A stretch of DNA of 64,000 bases from Nitrososphaerota archaeon (GTDB lineage: Archaea > Thermoproteota > Nitrososphaeria > Nitrososphaerales > Nitrosopumilaceae), in the NCBI GenBank assembly GCA_026708305.1, contig JAPOVD010000007.1, positions 121,895 to 185,894 on the forward strand. Direction: 5' to 3'. The notes beneath the pieces are model-generated. The model searched no databases and was not told where the DNA came from. It saw nothing but the letters and a program-made list of their open reading frames with translations. Each line of letters opens with the position of its first letter. Positions within the stretch are counted from its first letter, which is position 1. The translations under genes and the position numbers were made by a program. Positions 25,526 to 34,409 of this stretch are shown here, piece after piece.

Positions 25526-26161
25526 ATGGCTCTCCCATCAAATAAACATAATTTGGAAATTAATCATGATGTATCTAGTATTAGTAATTATCGAAATGTT
25601 TGTGTCAATTTCATTCATGAAATTTCTAATGATTATTTAGAATGGGTTGATTACTATAAACTACATCCTATTGAAGATGCAAAAAGAAGAACAAATATTG
25701 ATAACATAGTACAAAAAACTAGTGCGTGGATTAATAATGCTACAAATACAATAAAAAGTATAGACGTAATCATGAATGATGGGATCCAGAAAATGGCAGA
25801 AGCCACTGCAGGTTATCCATTTCAAATTGGCGTATTTATTGATCATACTGCTAATTATACAATATCTAAACCTGAAATCATTGATATAAAATTAAAATCA
25901 GTTGGTAGAAACAACAGAAAAACTAAATTGGGATTTTATCAAAAAAACAATCAATTTAGAATAGACACAACTGGAAACGCATCTTTCGATATTAATAGTA
26001 TTAAGTTAGATGAATTTGATTTTATGGACATTAATTTAAAACTCAATGCTTTACAGTGTGTTCCATTAGACATAATTTCTTTTACTATAATTGTAGCAGA
26101 GACTGATAAAGAAATGGAAACAGAAAGACGTGGTGTTACTACACTTATTAAACTAGTGTAA
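25526..26161 (+). CDS. Hypothetical soluble protein
   Basis: 211 aa, not recognised. The N-terminal half is helical (NVCVNFIHEISNDYLEWVDYY; KTSAWINNATNTIKSID). The C-terminal half looks beta-rich with regular hydrophobic alternation, as in a jelly-roll or immunoglobulin-like fold (IDIKLKSVGR; FDINSIKLDEFDFMDINL). No signal peptide. TATA-like sequence (TTATTTATATTATG) lies directly at the start. The 3' end overlaps the FDOR-like gene by 14 bp. Confidence 0.65.
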   Translation: MALPSNKHNLEINHDVSSISNYRNVCVNFIHEISNDYLEWVDYYKLHPIEDAKRRTNIDNIVQKTSAWINNATNTIKSIDVIMNDGIQKMAEATAGYPFQIGVFIDHTANYTISKPEIIDIKLKSVGRNNRKTKLGFYQKNNQFRIDTTGNASFDINSIKLDEFDFMDINLKLNALQCVPLDIISFTIIVAETDKEMETERRGVTTLIKLV

Positions 26162-26480
26162 CTTCCAAAATTATTCTATGTTCTAGTGATCGATCATTAT
26201 CATTATATTTAATTTTGGAAATTTTTTTCATTAACCATTCGTCATTTTCTAATTTAGCTTTACCATGATACATTTTATCATTACATATAATTCTCACTTT
26301 AGAATTTATTAATGCGTTTTTTAACCAATCGCTACTTGTATTACGTCTGGAAAAATATAATTTATTTTTATATTTAACAGCTCTTAGAGGAACCGTGTGA
26401 TTTTGACCTGTTTTTCTGCCTATTGTTGTTAATAAAACAATGAAACTTGTATCATTGTCGTATTCTACATTTTCGTTCAT
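26148..26480 (-). CDS. FDOR-type deazaflavin/flavin-dependent oxidoreductase-like protein
   Basis: A 110-aa split-barrel protein of the F420/FMN-dependent nitroreductase-like family. The opening LLTTIGRKTGQNHTVPLRAV matches the cofactor-phosphate-binding TTxGRKSGxxRxxPL motif, and SDWLKNALINSKVRI matches the following helix. F420 is the likely cofactor because cofE is present, but FMN or heme binding cannot be excluded. It converges with the 211-aa gene and diverges from the ABC exporter. Confidence 0.72.
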   Translation of the reverse strand: MNENVEYDNDTSFIVLLTTIGRKTGQNHTVPLRAVKYKNKLYFSRRNTSSDWLKNALINSKVRIICNDKMYHGKAKLENDEWLMKKISKIKYNDNDRSLEHRIILEVTLV

Positions 26481-26536
26481 TTATTACATTTAGCTCCCTA
26501 ACTGATATATTAAACAAATGTTACATAATTCAGTTA

Positions 26537-27538
26537 ATGTATTCAATTGAAATGACGTCATTATCAAAAAAATTTGGATCCGTATTTGTTATTAATGATA
26601 TTACTCTTCAAGTTAAAAAAAACGAAATTTTTGGATTTCTTGGTCCTAACGGTGCAGGTAAAAGCACCACCATGATGATTCTTGCTACCTTGTTAAAACC
26701 AACTTCTGGTATAGTTACTATCAATGATTTTAATATCGTATCTCATCCAGAAAAAGTTAGAGAACATATTGGATATGTACAACAAGAAATTACAGTTGAT
26801 GAATACCTTACTGGTAGAGAAAATTTAATACTGCAATCCAGATTAAATCATATTCCAAAAAATGTGGCCAAAGAGAGAATTGATGAAATACTAAAATTAA
26901 TTGAATTGGAAAATAAACAAAACGATTTAGTTATTACATATTCTGGAGGCATGAGAAAAAGACTCGACATTGCAGGTAGTTTATTGCATAAACCCAAAGT
27001 TCTATTTTTAGACGAACCAACTGTGGGGCTTGATATCCAAACAAGAAAGAAAATTTGGGAGCATATCAAAAAAATCAGATCTAATTTTAAAACAACAATT
27101 TTTTTGTCTACACATTATATGGAAGAAGCTGATGAATTATGTGATCGAATTGCAATAATAGAAAAAGGTAAAATCAAAGTAATAGATTCTCCAATTACAT
27201 TAAAAAAAAATTTTGGTAGTGAAATATTGAATATTATTACTGAAACAAATATCGAATCAATTAAATCAGCACCTGAAATTGTTCACATTAAAAAAAGTGT
27301 AAACGAAATGATTTTAAAAAATAAAACTATAAAAATATCTAGTACAAACTGTACAAAAATTTTACCATTGCTAATTAAATCATTGCTGAAATTAGAAATT
27401 GAGATTGATTCTATTTCAATGTATCCACCTACATTAAATGACGTTTTTATAAAATATACTGGCAAGACTATTGATCAAGAAAACGTTACGTATAATATGA
27501 AACGAGAATATAGACGATTAAGAAACATTAAGAAATGA
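26537..27538 (+). CDS. ABC exporter ATP-binding subunit (DrrA type)
   Basis: Nucleotide-binding protein of an ABC-2 exporter. Walker A is GPNGAGKSTT, the Q-loop QQEI, signature YSGGMRKRLDIAG, Walker B VLFLDEPTVGLD and the H-loop STHYMEEADELCDR. A C-terminal domain of about 100 residues follows, as in DrrA/CcmA-type exporters. I take the ATG at 26537 (333 aa); upstream codons to 26447 do not resemble the family and cross into the FDOR gene. The permease overlaps by 4 nt. Substrate unknown. Confidence 0.93.
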   Translation: MYSIEMTSLSKKFGSVFVINDITLQVKKNEIFGFLGPNGAGKSTTMMILATLLKPTSGIVTINDFNIVSHPEKVREHIGYVQQEITVDEYLTGRENLILQSRLNHIPKNVAKERIDEILKLIELENKQNDLVITYSGGMRKRLDIAGSLLHKPKVLFLDEPTVGLDIQTRKKIWEHIKKIRSNFKTTIFLSTHYMEEADELCDRIAIIEKGKIKVIDSPITLKKNFGSEILNIITETNIESIKSAPEIVHIKKSVNEMILKNKTIKISSTNCTKILPLLIKSLLKLEIEIDSISMYPPTLNDVFIKYTGKTIDQENVTYNMKREYRRLRNIKK

Positions 27539-28314
27539 ACATCTTATATGATATTTATTCAATAGTATGGAGGGAAGTTAAAAGATATTCGAAATCTAAA
27601 TTTGGGGTTTTAATAAGATTGATTCAACCACTAATATGGATTATAGTTGTTGGTAATACCTTCACAGAAACCAGTCCTTTAATAGCTTCTGTGGGATTTT
27701 CTGGAGATTACATGCAATTTATAACTCCTGGGATAATAATCTTAACAGCGATATTTACAAGCATTTTTGGTGGAGTCAATACGTTATGGGATAGAAGATA
27801 TGGTTTTATAAATAAAGTCTTAATTTCACCAATATCACGTTCGTCAATAGCTTTAGGTAAGATGATTGCAATATCAATAATAGCTACTGTACAATCATGT
27901 TTAATATTGGGGATATCTTTTCTCATAGGGGTTGCAATACCAACTTATTTTAATTTGTTATTCGTGATAACTGTAATAATTTTATTTTCATTAGGTTTCT
28001 CTGGAATTTCTGTCATTGTAGCTTCATTAGCACGTTCACAAGAAACATTTTGGGCTACTATTAATTTTTTGGGCATGCCATTATTTATGTTAAGTCCTGC
28101 ATTATTTCCATTAGAATTATTGCCTCCGTGGTTATCTACAGTAGCAAAATTAAATCCTGTGACATACACAATAATTTTGATCCGTGATGTTATGAACGAA
28201 CAAACAAATACAAATCATCTTGAAATTGGATTATTTATCATAATTTGTTTTGCATTTATAATTACTATTATAGCTAGTTTTGTATTTACTAGAGATATGA
28301 AAAAACCATTTTGA
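27535..28314 (+). CDS. ABC-2 type exporter permease
   Basis: Membrane partner of the upstream ATPase, with six hydrophobic helices in 259 aa. It opens with the amphipathic VWREVKRYSKSKFGVLIRLIQPLIW and contains NTLWDRRYGFINKVLISPISRSSIALGK, both typical of ABC-2 permeases. ATGA overlap with the ATPase shows translational coupling. Transported substrate (lipid, drug or glycan) is not evident. Confidence 0.92.
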   Translation: MNILYDIYSIVWREVKRYSKSKFGVLIRLIQPLIWIIVVGNTFTETSPLIASVGFSGDYMQFITPGIIILTAIFTSIFGGVNTLWDRRYGFINKVLISPISRSSIALGKMIAISIIATVQSCLILGISFLIGVAIPTYFNLLFVITVIILFSLGFSGISVIVASLARSQETFWATINFLGMPLFMLSPALFPLELLPPWLSTVAKLNPVTYTIILIRDVMNEQTNTNHLEIGLFIIICFAFIITIIASFVFTRDMKKPF

Positions 28315-28378
28315 TATATTTATATGATTTTATGTGGTTAACATGTTGCATTGATATTAATTATTGATGATTAACACA

Positions 28379-28388
28379 AATATATTAT
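28379..28388 (+). promoter_or_regulatory. TATA-like promoter of the pst operon
   Basis: AAATATATTA lies about 20-28 nt before the pstS ATG, consistent with a leaderless or very short-leader transcript. Nearby 28334-28376 holds GTGGTTAAC and GATTAACAC, an imperfect inverted pair that could be a phosphate-response site; this part is weak. Confidence 0.45.
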
Positions 28389-28406
28389 TAATCTCATTCA
28401 TTATTG

Positions 28407-29669
28407 ATGTACAAATTATATCAAAACTATGCATATTTTTTATGCATACTTGTTTTGTTATGCTTTATTTGTTTAGATTTTCATTACTCGTATGGGTTTG
28501 AAAAAATTCAATCCAATAACATTAATAAATTCCAAATAAACGGAGCTGGTGCATCTTTTCCTTTTCCACTTATTGATCTATGGAGAACAAAATACATTAA
28601 TGTAAACCCAGAAATTAATCTGAATTATCAATCTATAGGGAGTGGAGGTGGAATAAAGCAACATATTGAAAAAACAATTCAATTTGCAGCTACTGATGTA
28701 CCATTAACAAAAAATGAAGCTAAATTGGCTCCTAACACATTACATATACCTGAAACATTAGGTGCAATTGCAGTAATTTATAATATACCTGAAATCCCAC
28801 ACAAAGGACTAAAATTGACTGGAGTAAATTTAGCCGAAATTTACATGGGTGAAATCACAATGTGGAACGATCCAAAAATCAAAATACATAATCTTGAAGT
28901 TGATTTACCAAATGAACAAATTATACCAATAAGAAGATCTGATAGTTCTGGAACTACATTTATTTTTACAGATTACTTATCTAAACTAAGTAATGAATTT
29001 TATATCAAAGTTGGAGCTGGTAAAAGTGTTCCACTTGGTAATGGAGTAGCAGTAATAGGAAATGAGGGTGTTACAAACATAGTGGAAAACACTTTTTATT
29101 CTATTGGATATGTAGAATTAGCTTATGCATTACAAACGAATATTTCATTCGCATATATAGAAAACGCTGATCAAACTAATTTTGTAGAACCAACTATTGA
29201 TTCAATTTCTTCGGCTGCATCAATGATGGCGTATGATATGCCACATGCTTACGAAAGTTGGGACGGTATAACAATAACTAATTCTCCTGGAATTGAATCG
29301 TATCCATTATCTAGCTTTACTTATTTGATCATTTACGATGATTTGTATGATGTAATAAACTCCAAAGAACATGCAATTGGATTAGCAAATTTATTTTATT
29401 GGATGTTGACAGAAGGACAAAATTATTCTAAATCATTATTTTATGTACCATTGCCAGAAGAAATTGTAAAATTAAGTATTACAGGAATAATTAATCTAAA
29501 ATATGATGGAGAATTATTAATTAACGACGCAAAATCACCGCATTATGTTGACTATAATGTTCCTATCTGGGTTAAACATGTAGCACAATGGTGGATTGAT
29601 GACATGATATCTGATCAAGAATATATTGATAACATTAATTACTTGTTGACCAATAAAATTATCAAATAG
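28407..29669 (+). CDS. pstS: Phosphate ABC transporter substrate-binding protein with W-rich C-terminal module
   Basis: Captures phosphate outside the membrane. Signal or anchor helix at 7-28, then NGAGASFPFPLIDLW, SIGSGGGIKQ, AATDVPLTKNEA and RRSDSSGTTFIFTDYLS, the phosphate-site motifs. After the family domain the last 38 residues read VPIWVKHVAQWW-IDDMISDQEY-INYLL, a divergent copy of the module found twice in the 498-aa secreted protein at 22.8 kb. This extension is not part of ordinary PstS and may anchor it at the cell surface. I use ATG 28407 rather than the TTG one codon upstream. First gene of pstSCAB-phoU. Confidence 0.94.
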   Translation: MYKLYQNYAYFLCILVLLCFICLDFHYSYGFEKIQSNNINKFQINGAGASFPFPLIDLWRTKYINVNPEINLNYQSIGSGGGIKQHIEKTIQFAATDVPLTKNEAKLAPNTLHIPETLGAIAVIYNIPEIPHKGLKLTGVNLAEIYMGEITMWNDPKIKIHNLEVDLPNEQIIPIRRSDSSGTTFIFTDYLSKLSNEFYIKVGAGKSVPLGNGVAVIGNEGVTNIVENTFYSIGYVELAYALQTNISFAYIENADQTNFVEPTIDSISSAASMMAYDMPHAYESWDGITITNSPGIESYPLSSFTYLIIYDDLYDVINSKEHAIGLANLFYWMLTEGQNYSKSLFYVPLPEEIVKLSITGIINLKYDGELLINDAKSPHYVDYNVPIWVKHVAQWWIDDMISDQEYIDNINYLLTNKIIK

Positions 29670-29691
29670 TTTTCATTAATAACTATATTGA

Positions 29692-29717
29692 ACTATATTT
29701 TGTTTATGAAATATAGT
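29692..29717 (+). promoter_or_regulatory. Intercistronic hairpin between pstS and pstC
   Basis: ACTATATTT and AAATATAGT are perfect 9-bp arms around an 8-nt loop, in the 84-nt gap after pstS. Such hairpins can protect a 3' end or reduce read-through so that binding protein exceeds permease. The stem is AT-rich and weak. Confidence 0.35.
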
Positions 29718-29753
29718 CGGATGATAGATAAATAATTTAAACTTAACATACAT

Positions 29754-30713
29754 GTGTACAAAAATTTTCGTGCTAACTTAATTTCTGACAATACATTTAA
29801 AATAATCATTACAGTATCTGCAATCTATATTCTGATTATAGTGTCGTTGCTTATTACCAAATTATTCTTTGAATCTTATCCTATTTGGCATGCAAATGGT
29901 TTATCATTTATAGTGAATTCAGATTGGAATACAATTGAAGGTCGAGAATCATTTGGTGCATTACCATATATTTTAGGTACAATGATAACATCGGCAATAG
30001 CAATGGCAATTGCTATTCCATTTAGCATTGGTATAGCCATGTTTGTTTCTTATACACCTCAAAAATTGCATGTATTCCTAAATTTTATTATTGATTTGCT
30101 GGCTTCTATACCTAGCATAATATATGGATTATGGGGATTGATTATATTTAGACCTATATTTATCAAATCTGTGGAAATTCCTATTCATGATATGTTAGGT
30201 AAACATGTATGGTTGTTTTCTGGAATTCCAATGGGACTTGATATAATCACTGCTAGTATAGTGTTATCTATAATGATAATTCCTACTATATCTTCAGTAT
30301 CTAGAGAAATAATAAAATCAGTTCCTATACAACAACAAGAAGCAGCATTTATGCTTGGTGCAACAGAATGGGAAATATTTAAACTAGCTATTTTTCCATA
30401 TTCAAAAGCTGGGCTTGTAGGAGCGTCAATATTAGGATTAGGACGTGCTGTAGGTGAAACAATGGCAATAACCATGCTGATAGGAAATGCTACTGGTAAT
30501 TTTGCATTACCCAAATCATTATTTCAAGCTGGGCAAACAATGTCTAGCATTATAGCTAATGAATTTATTGAGGCTCCTCCATTATCATTACATTTATCGG
30601 CATTGATTGGTATTGGTTTAATACTTTTATTATTTGCAATATGCATCAACATAATAGCGCATATACTAGTTATTAGAATGTTAAAAGTACAAGAAGGTTC
30701 AATAAATACATGA
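29754..30713 (+). CDS. pstC: Phosphate ABC transporter permease PstC
   Basis: One of two permeases of the high-affinity phosphate importer. Six membrane helices in 319 aa. The permease EAA-type loop is visible as QQQEAAFMLGATEWEIFKLA, with LGLGRAVGETMAITMLIGN after it. Start appears to be GTG at 29754; the overlapping ATG at 29752 is in another frame. ATGA overlap with pstA. Confidence 0.94.
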   Translation: MYKNFRANLISDNTFKIIITVSAIYILIIVSLLITKLFFESYPIWHANGLSFIVNSDWNTIEGRESFGALPYILGTMITSAIAMAIAIPFSIGIAMFVSYTPQKLHVFLNFIIDLLASIPSIIYGLWGLIIFRPIFIKSVEIPIHDMLGKHVWLFSGIPMGLDIITASIVLSIMIIPTISSVSREIIKSVPIQQQEAAFMLGATEWEIFKLAIFPYSKAGLVGASILGLGRAVGETMAITMLIGNATGNFALPKSLFQAGQTMSSIIANEFIEAPPLSLHLSALIGIGLILLLFAICINIIAHILVIRMLKVQEGSINT

Positions 30714-31591
30714 TCCAAAAAAATGAGTATGAAAAACAATTCTACAAAAACATACGATGCAGACTAATCATAAATAAAATAATAAATATTTGTGTTATAC
30801 TTGCAGTTGTTTTTGCGTTGATTCCCTTAGGTAGTATAATATTTGAAGTATTTAAAAACGGAATTACTGCAATCTCTATAGAATTTTTGACTGAGGTTCC
30901 AGGTGCAATAGGTGCAAAAAATGGTGGAATAGGACCTGCCATACAAGGAACTTTGTTGATAATATTATTTTCTAGTTTAATTGGAATACCAATCGGTTTA
31001 TTCTCTGGAATATTTTTATATGAATTTCATGATCGAAAGTTAGCTAGAATAATAAGATTTGTTAACGATGTTTTCATGGAATTGCCTACTATAATAATAG
31101 GTATATTTACGTTTTTGGTTATCGTTTTAACTCTTGGATATTTTACAATTTTAGCTGGTTCATTTGCATTATCATTAATAATGATCCCAATAATATCTAA
31201 AACTACTGAAGAATCGTTAAAAATGGTGCCAATGGCATACAAAGAAGCTGGAACTGCGTTAGGATTACAGAATTGGATTATTTCAATTAAAATTATTATG
31301 GTTACTGCAAAAAAAGGTATTTTAAATGGTATCTTATTATCTGTAGCTAGAATCAGTGGTGAAACGGCCCCATTGATAATGACAACTTTGGGAAGTAGTC
31401 AATTTTTTCATAGTTTTAACTCACCTATAGATTCATTGCCACTTAGAATTTGGAGATTCTCATTATTACCATATGATGAGGCTCAAACTTATGGCTGGGG
31501 TTCTGCTTTGGTTTTAATTTTTATAATAATTATGATTAGCATCATTATACGTTATGCATTTAATACTAGATTGTTTAAGATCAAAACATAA
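30710..31591 (+). CDS. pstA: Phosphate ABC transporter permease PstA
   Basis: Second permease, 293 aa with six helices. It has EVPGAIGAKNGGIGPAIQGT, the EAA-type loop MAYKEAGTALGLQNW and the RISGETAPLIMTTLG block. Its ATG overlaps the pstC stop. PstB follows after 45 nt. Confidence 0.94.
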   Translation: MIQKNEYEKQFYKNIRCRLIINKIINICVILAVVFALIPLGSIIFEVFKNGITAISIEFLTEVPGAIGAKNGGIGPAIQGTLLIILFSSLIGIPIGLFSGIFLYEFHDRKLARIIRFVNDVFMELPTIIIGIFTFLVIVLTLGYFTILAGSFALSLIMIPIISKTTEESLKMVPMAYKEAGTALGLQNWIISIKIIMVTAKKGILNGILLSVARISGETAPLIMTTLGSSQFFHSFNSPIDSLPLRIWRFSLLPYDEAQTYGWGSALVLIFIIIMISIIIRYAFNTRLFKIKT

Positions 31592-31636
31592 TTACATATT
31601 TAGAAGTAACAATTTCATATAATATGTGTAAAATAA

Positions 31637-32398
31637 ATGGAATCATATAAACTAATAGCAGAAAATATAACCGTTTATTATAATAATGTTAAATCAATTA
31701 AAAATGTTACAATGAAATTTAAGACTAACACAGTAACTTCGTTAATTGGACCTTCTGGATGTGGAAAAACAAGTTTTCTAAGATGTTTAAACAGAATGCA
31801 TGATATGAATAAAAAAGTTAGAGTCACTGGTAAGGTGATTATTGATGGAAGCAACTTATATCTTGATACAGTTAATCCTATTTTACATCGTAGAAAAGTA
31901 GGTATGGTTTTTCAAAAACCAAATCCATTTCCTACAATGTCTATTTATGATAACGTCATTGCAGGGCTCAGATTAAATGGAATTAAGGATAAAAAAATTT
32001 TGGATGACGCAGTTCAAACTTCTTTAAAGCTGGCTTATTTGTGGGATGAAGTTAATGATAATCTTAAACAACCAGCAATTGAGTTATCTGGAGGACAGCA
32101 ACAAAGACTTTGTATAGCACGGGCATTGGCGATAAAACCAGAGATAATTATTATGGATGAACCTTCGTCAGCTCTGGATCCAGTATCTACACAAAAAATA
32201 GAGGAAACAATAATGAATCTGAAAAAAACGTTAACAATTATAATAGTAACGCACAACATGCAACAAGCAATACGAATCTCTGATTATACTGCATTTATGT
32301 ATTTGGGGAAATTAATAGAATTTGATGAAACAAAAAAACTTTTTACGTCTCCAAACCATCAATTAACTGCTAAATATGTTAAAGGTTTCTTTGGATAA
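31637..32398 (+). CDS. pstB: Phosphate ABC transporter ATP-binding protein PstB
   Basis: ATPase driving phosphate import. Walker A GPSGCGKTSFLRCLNRM, Q-loop VFQKPNPFPTMSIYDNV, signature LSGGQQQRLCIARALA, Walker B IIIMDEPSSALDP and H-loop VTHNMQQA. The NRM after Walker A and KPNPFP are PstB-specific. 253 aa. Its stop shares a base with the phoU start (TAATG). Confidence 0.96.
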   Translation: MESYKLIAENITVYYNNVKSIKNVTMKFKTNTVTSLIGPSGCGKTSFLRCLNRMHDMNKKVRVTGKVIIDGSNLYLDTVNPILHRRKVGMVFQKPNPFPTMSIYDNVIAGLRLNGIKDKKILDDAVQTSLKLAYLWDEVNDNLKQPAIELSGGQQQRLCIARALAIKPEIIIMDEPSSALDPVSTQKIEETIMNLKKTLTIIIVTHNMQQAIRISDYTAFMYLGKLIEFDETKKLFTSPNHQLTAKYVKGFFG

Positions 32399-33060
32399 TG
32401 GTTAGACTAATAGATCCATACTTAAAAAAATTATCTGCATTAATGTCTAGTATGGGTGAAATGTCAATCAGATGCATTTCTCTGGCTATTGATTCATATC
32501 TGAAAAACAAAAATTACACAAAAGATGTTTATGAATTATCTAATCAAATAAAAGATAAATATTTTGAAGTTGAAGATTTAACATTTGATATTTTACTAAG
32601 ATATCAACCAGTTGCAGACGATTTTAGATTTATTCGTTCATCTACTGAGATCTCATATGCATTTTCAAGATTTGGAAGATATGCATATGATATAACACTG
32701 ATACGCGATCTATTTGGTAATATTAATGAATGCAAAAATTCTACATTAGATAAAATTTCGTATAAAGTAAAACAAATAATAAAAGACGCTATATCTTCTT
32801 TTTCTACTCTTGACATTAAAAAAGCATTAGTAATACGAGAAAATGAAAGATTCATAGATCAAATATATAGAGAACGTTTGCCTATGCTTATAAAATCAAA
32901 CAATACAAAATGTGCATTAGTGGAAGCATTAATACTGAGATATCTAGAAAGAATAGGAGATCATGCAGTATTTATGAGCGATGCTGTAAATTATATAGTC
33001 ACTGGTAAACATAGGCCAACACCAAATCAAATTTCTCGATATGTTGAAAATAACTTATGA
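32398..33060 (+). CDS. phoU: PhoU-family phosphate transport regulator
   Basis: All-helical protein of two three-helix PhoU repeats that restrains the Pst transporter when phosphate is plentiful. 220 aa with the metal-binding-type pattern LERIGDHAVFMSDAV near the C-terminus and FRFIRSSTEISYAFSRFGRYAYD in repeat one. Coupled to pstB. No PhoB/PhoR partner exists in archaea of this type, so signalling output is unclear. Confidence 0.93.
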   Translation: MVRLIDPYLKKLSALMSSMGEMSIRCISLAIDSYLKNKNYTKDVYELSNQIKDKYFEVEDLTFDILLRYQPVADDFRFIRSSTEISYAFSRFGRYAYDITLIRDLFGNINECKNSTLDKISYKVKQIIKDAISSFSTLDIKKALVIRENERFIDQIYRERLPMLIKSNNTKCALVEALILRYLERIGDHAVFMSDAVNYIVTGKHRPTPNQISRYVENNL

Positions 33061-33062
33061 TG

Positions 33063-33082
33063 ATACAAAACAATTTTTGTAT
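33063..33082 (+). terminator. Hairpin after phoU
   Basis: ATACAAAA and TTTTGTAT are perfect 8-bp arms around CAAT, starting 3 nt after the phoU stop, with five consecutive T at 33074-33078. It may mark the end of the pst operon. It also lies at one end of the proposed 12-kb inversion. Confidence 0.35.
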
Positions 33083-33134
33083 ATAACATAAAATGATAGA
33101 ATAAATAATATTTACTAATTATAATTTAATTTAT

Positions 33135-34409
33135 ATGATAACTAAAAAATCTAAAAATCTTTTTCATATATCAAAACAAATAATACCACATGGTGTAAAT
33201 AGTCCAGTACGATATTTTGATCCATATCCAATTTTCATAAAAAAATCTAATCGAAGTTATATTTGGGATGAAGATGATAACAAATACATAGATTTTTGTA
33301 ATTGCTATGGTGCTATGTTATTAGGACACAAGCACAATAAAATAACTCTTGCCGTAACTAATCAAATTAAAAACGGTACGTTATTTTGTGCACCAACTAA
33401 ACTTGAAATAACATTATCAAAACTAATACAACGCAATTTTCCATCTATGCGAAAAATAAGGTTAGTAAATACTGGAACTGAAGCTGCAATGACTGCAATA
33501 AGACTTGTAAAAGGCTATACGAAGAAGAAAAAAATTATAAAATTTCATGGTGGTTATCATGGTTCATATGATGCAGTTTTAACAGGCTCCGGTTCTGGCT
33601 TCGTTAATATTAGATCTCAGCATCGTGGCTTTGATAGATCAAGTGATACCATTGTGATCCAATATAATAATATTGATGAGCTAGAAAATGTTGTTAAAAA
33701 AAATGATGATATAGCAGGACTTATAATGGAACCAGTTTTGGCAAATATGGGAGTTATATTGCCTCAAAAAAATTATCTAAAAAAAGTAAGATTATTGACT
33801 CGAGATCATGACATCCCTTTGATATTTGATGAAATTGTTACTGGTTTTAGATTATCAGAAGGTGGTGCACAAAAAATATTTGGAATTACTCCTGATATTA
33901 CTATATTGGGGAAAATACTTGGGAATGGATTTGTAATCGGGGCTATTGGTGGTAAAAATAAAATATTAGAACATTTGTCTCCAGTAGGAAAAGTATATCA
34001 AGCTAGCACATTTGCTGGCAACCCAATCTCTGTAACCGCTGCAATACATTCAATTCAAACAATTAATGAATTAAAAAACAAACTATATGATAAATTACAA
34101 AATTATTGTGATAAACTTACATCTGCAATTGATGATATTGCAACAGATTTTAAAATACCTCATGTCATAAATCATGTTGCATCAATGTATCAAATATTTT
34201 TTACTGACATTCCGGTAATCGATTATACTACATGTAAAACTTCTAACACCACAAAATTCAAAAAACTTTTTAGCTCACTTTTGAAAAATGGTATTTTTAT
34301 ACCGCCATCACAATTTGAATCTGTATTTGCGTCTTATGCACATACTAAAAATGATATTAACAAAACTATATCCGCATATTATGATGCATTAAAATGTATT
34401 GAAAATTGA
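33135..34409 (+). CDS. hemL: Glutamate-1-semialdehyde 2,1-aminomutase
   Basis: PLP enzyme giving 5-aminolevulinate, second step of the C5 tetrapyrrole route after HemA. Visible: PHGVNSPVRYF, NTGTEAAMTAIRL, FHGGYHGSYDAVL, FDEIVTGFR and the PLP-lysine segment ILGKILGNGFVIGAIGG. 424 aa. It opens hemL-hemC-cobA-hemD-suf on plus, while hemA and hemB lie 12 kb away on minus. Its 3' end overlaps hemC (TTGA). Confidence 0.96.
   Translation: MITKKSKNLFHISKQIIPHGVNSPVRYFDPYPIFIKKSNRSYIWDEDDNKYIDFCNCYGAMLLGHKHNKITLAVTNQIKNGTLFCAPTKLEITLSKLIQRNFPSMRKIRLVNTGTEAAMTAIRLVKGYTKKKKIIKFHGGYHGSYDAVLTGSGSGFVNIRSQHRGFDRSSDTIVIQYNNIDELENVVKKNDDIAGLIMEPVLANMGVILPQKNYLKKVRLLTRDHDIPLIFDEIVTGFRLSEGGAQKIFGITPDITILGKILGNGFVIGAIGGKNKILEHLSPVGKVYQASTFAGNPISVTAAIHSIQTINELKNKLYDKLQNYCDKLTSAIDDIATDFKIPHVINHVASMYQIFFTDIPVIDYTTCKTSNTTKFKKLFSSLLKNGIFIPPSQFESVFASYAHTKNDINKTISAYYDALKCIEN

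Noticed and set aside
26447..26536. N-terminal extension of the ABC ATPase
   Set aside because: These 30 codons overlap the FDOR-like gene and do not resemble ABC proteins; the ATG at 26537 fits the family start.
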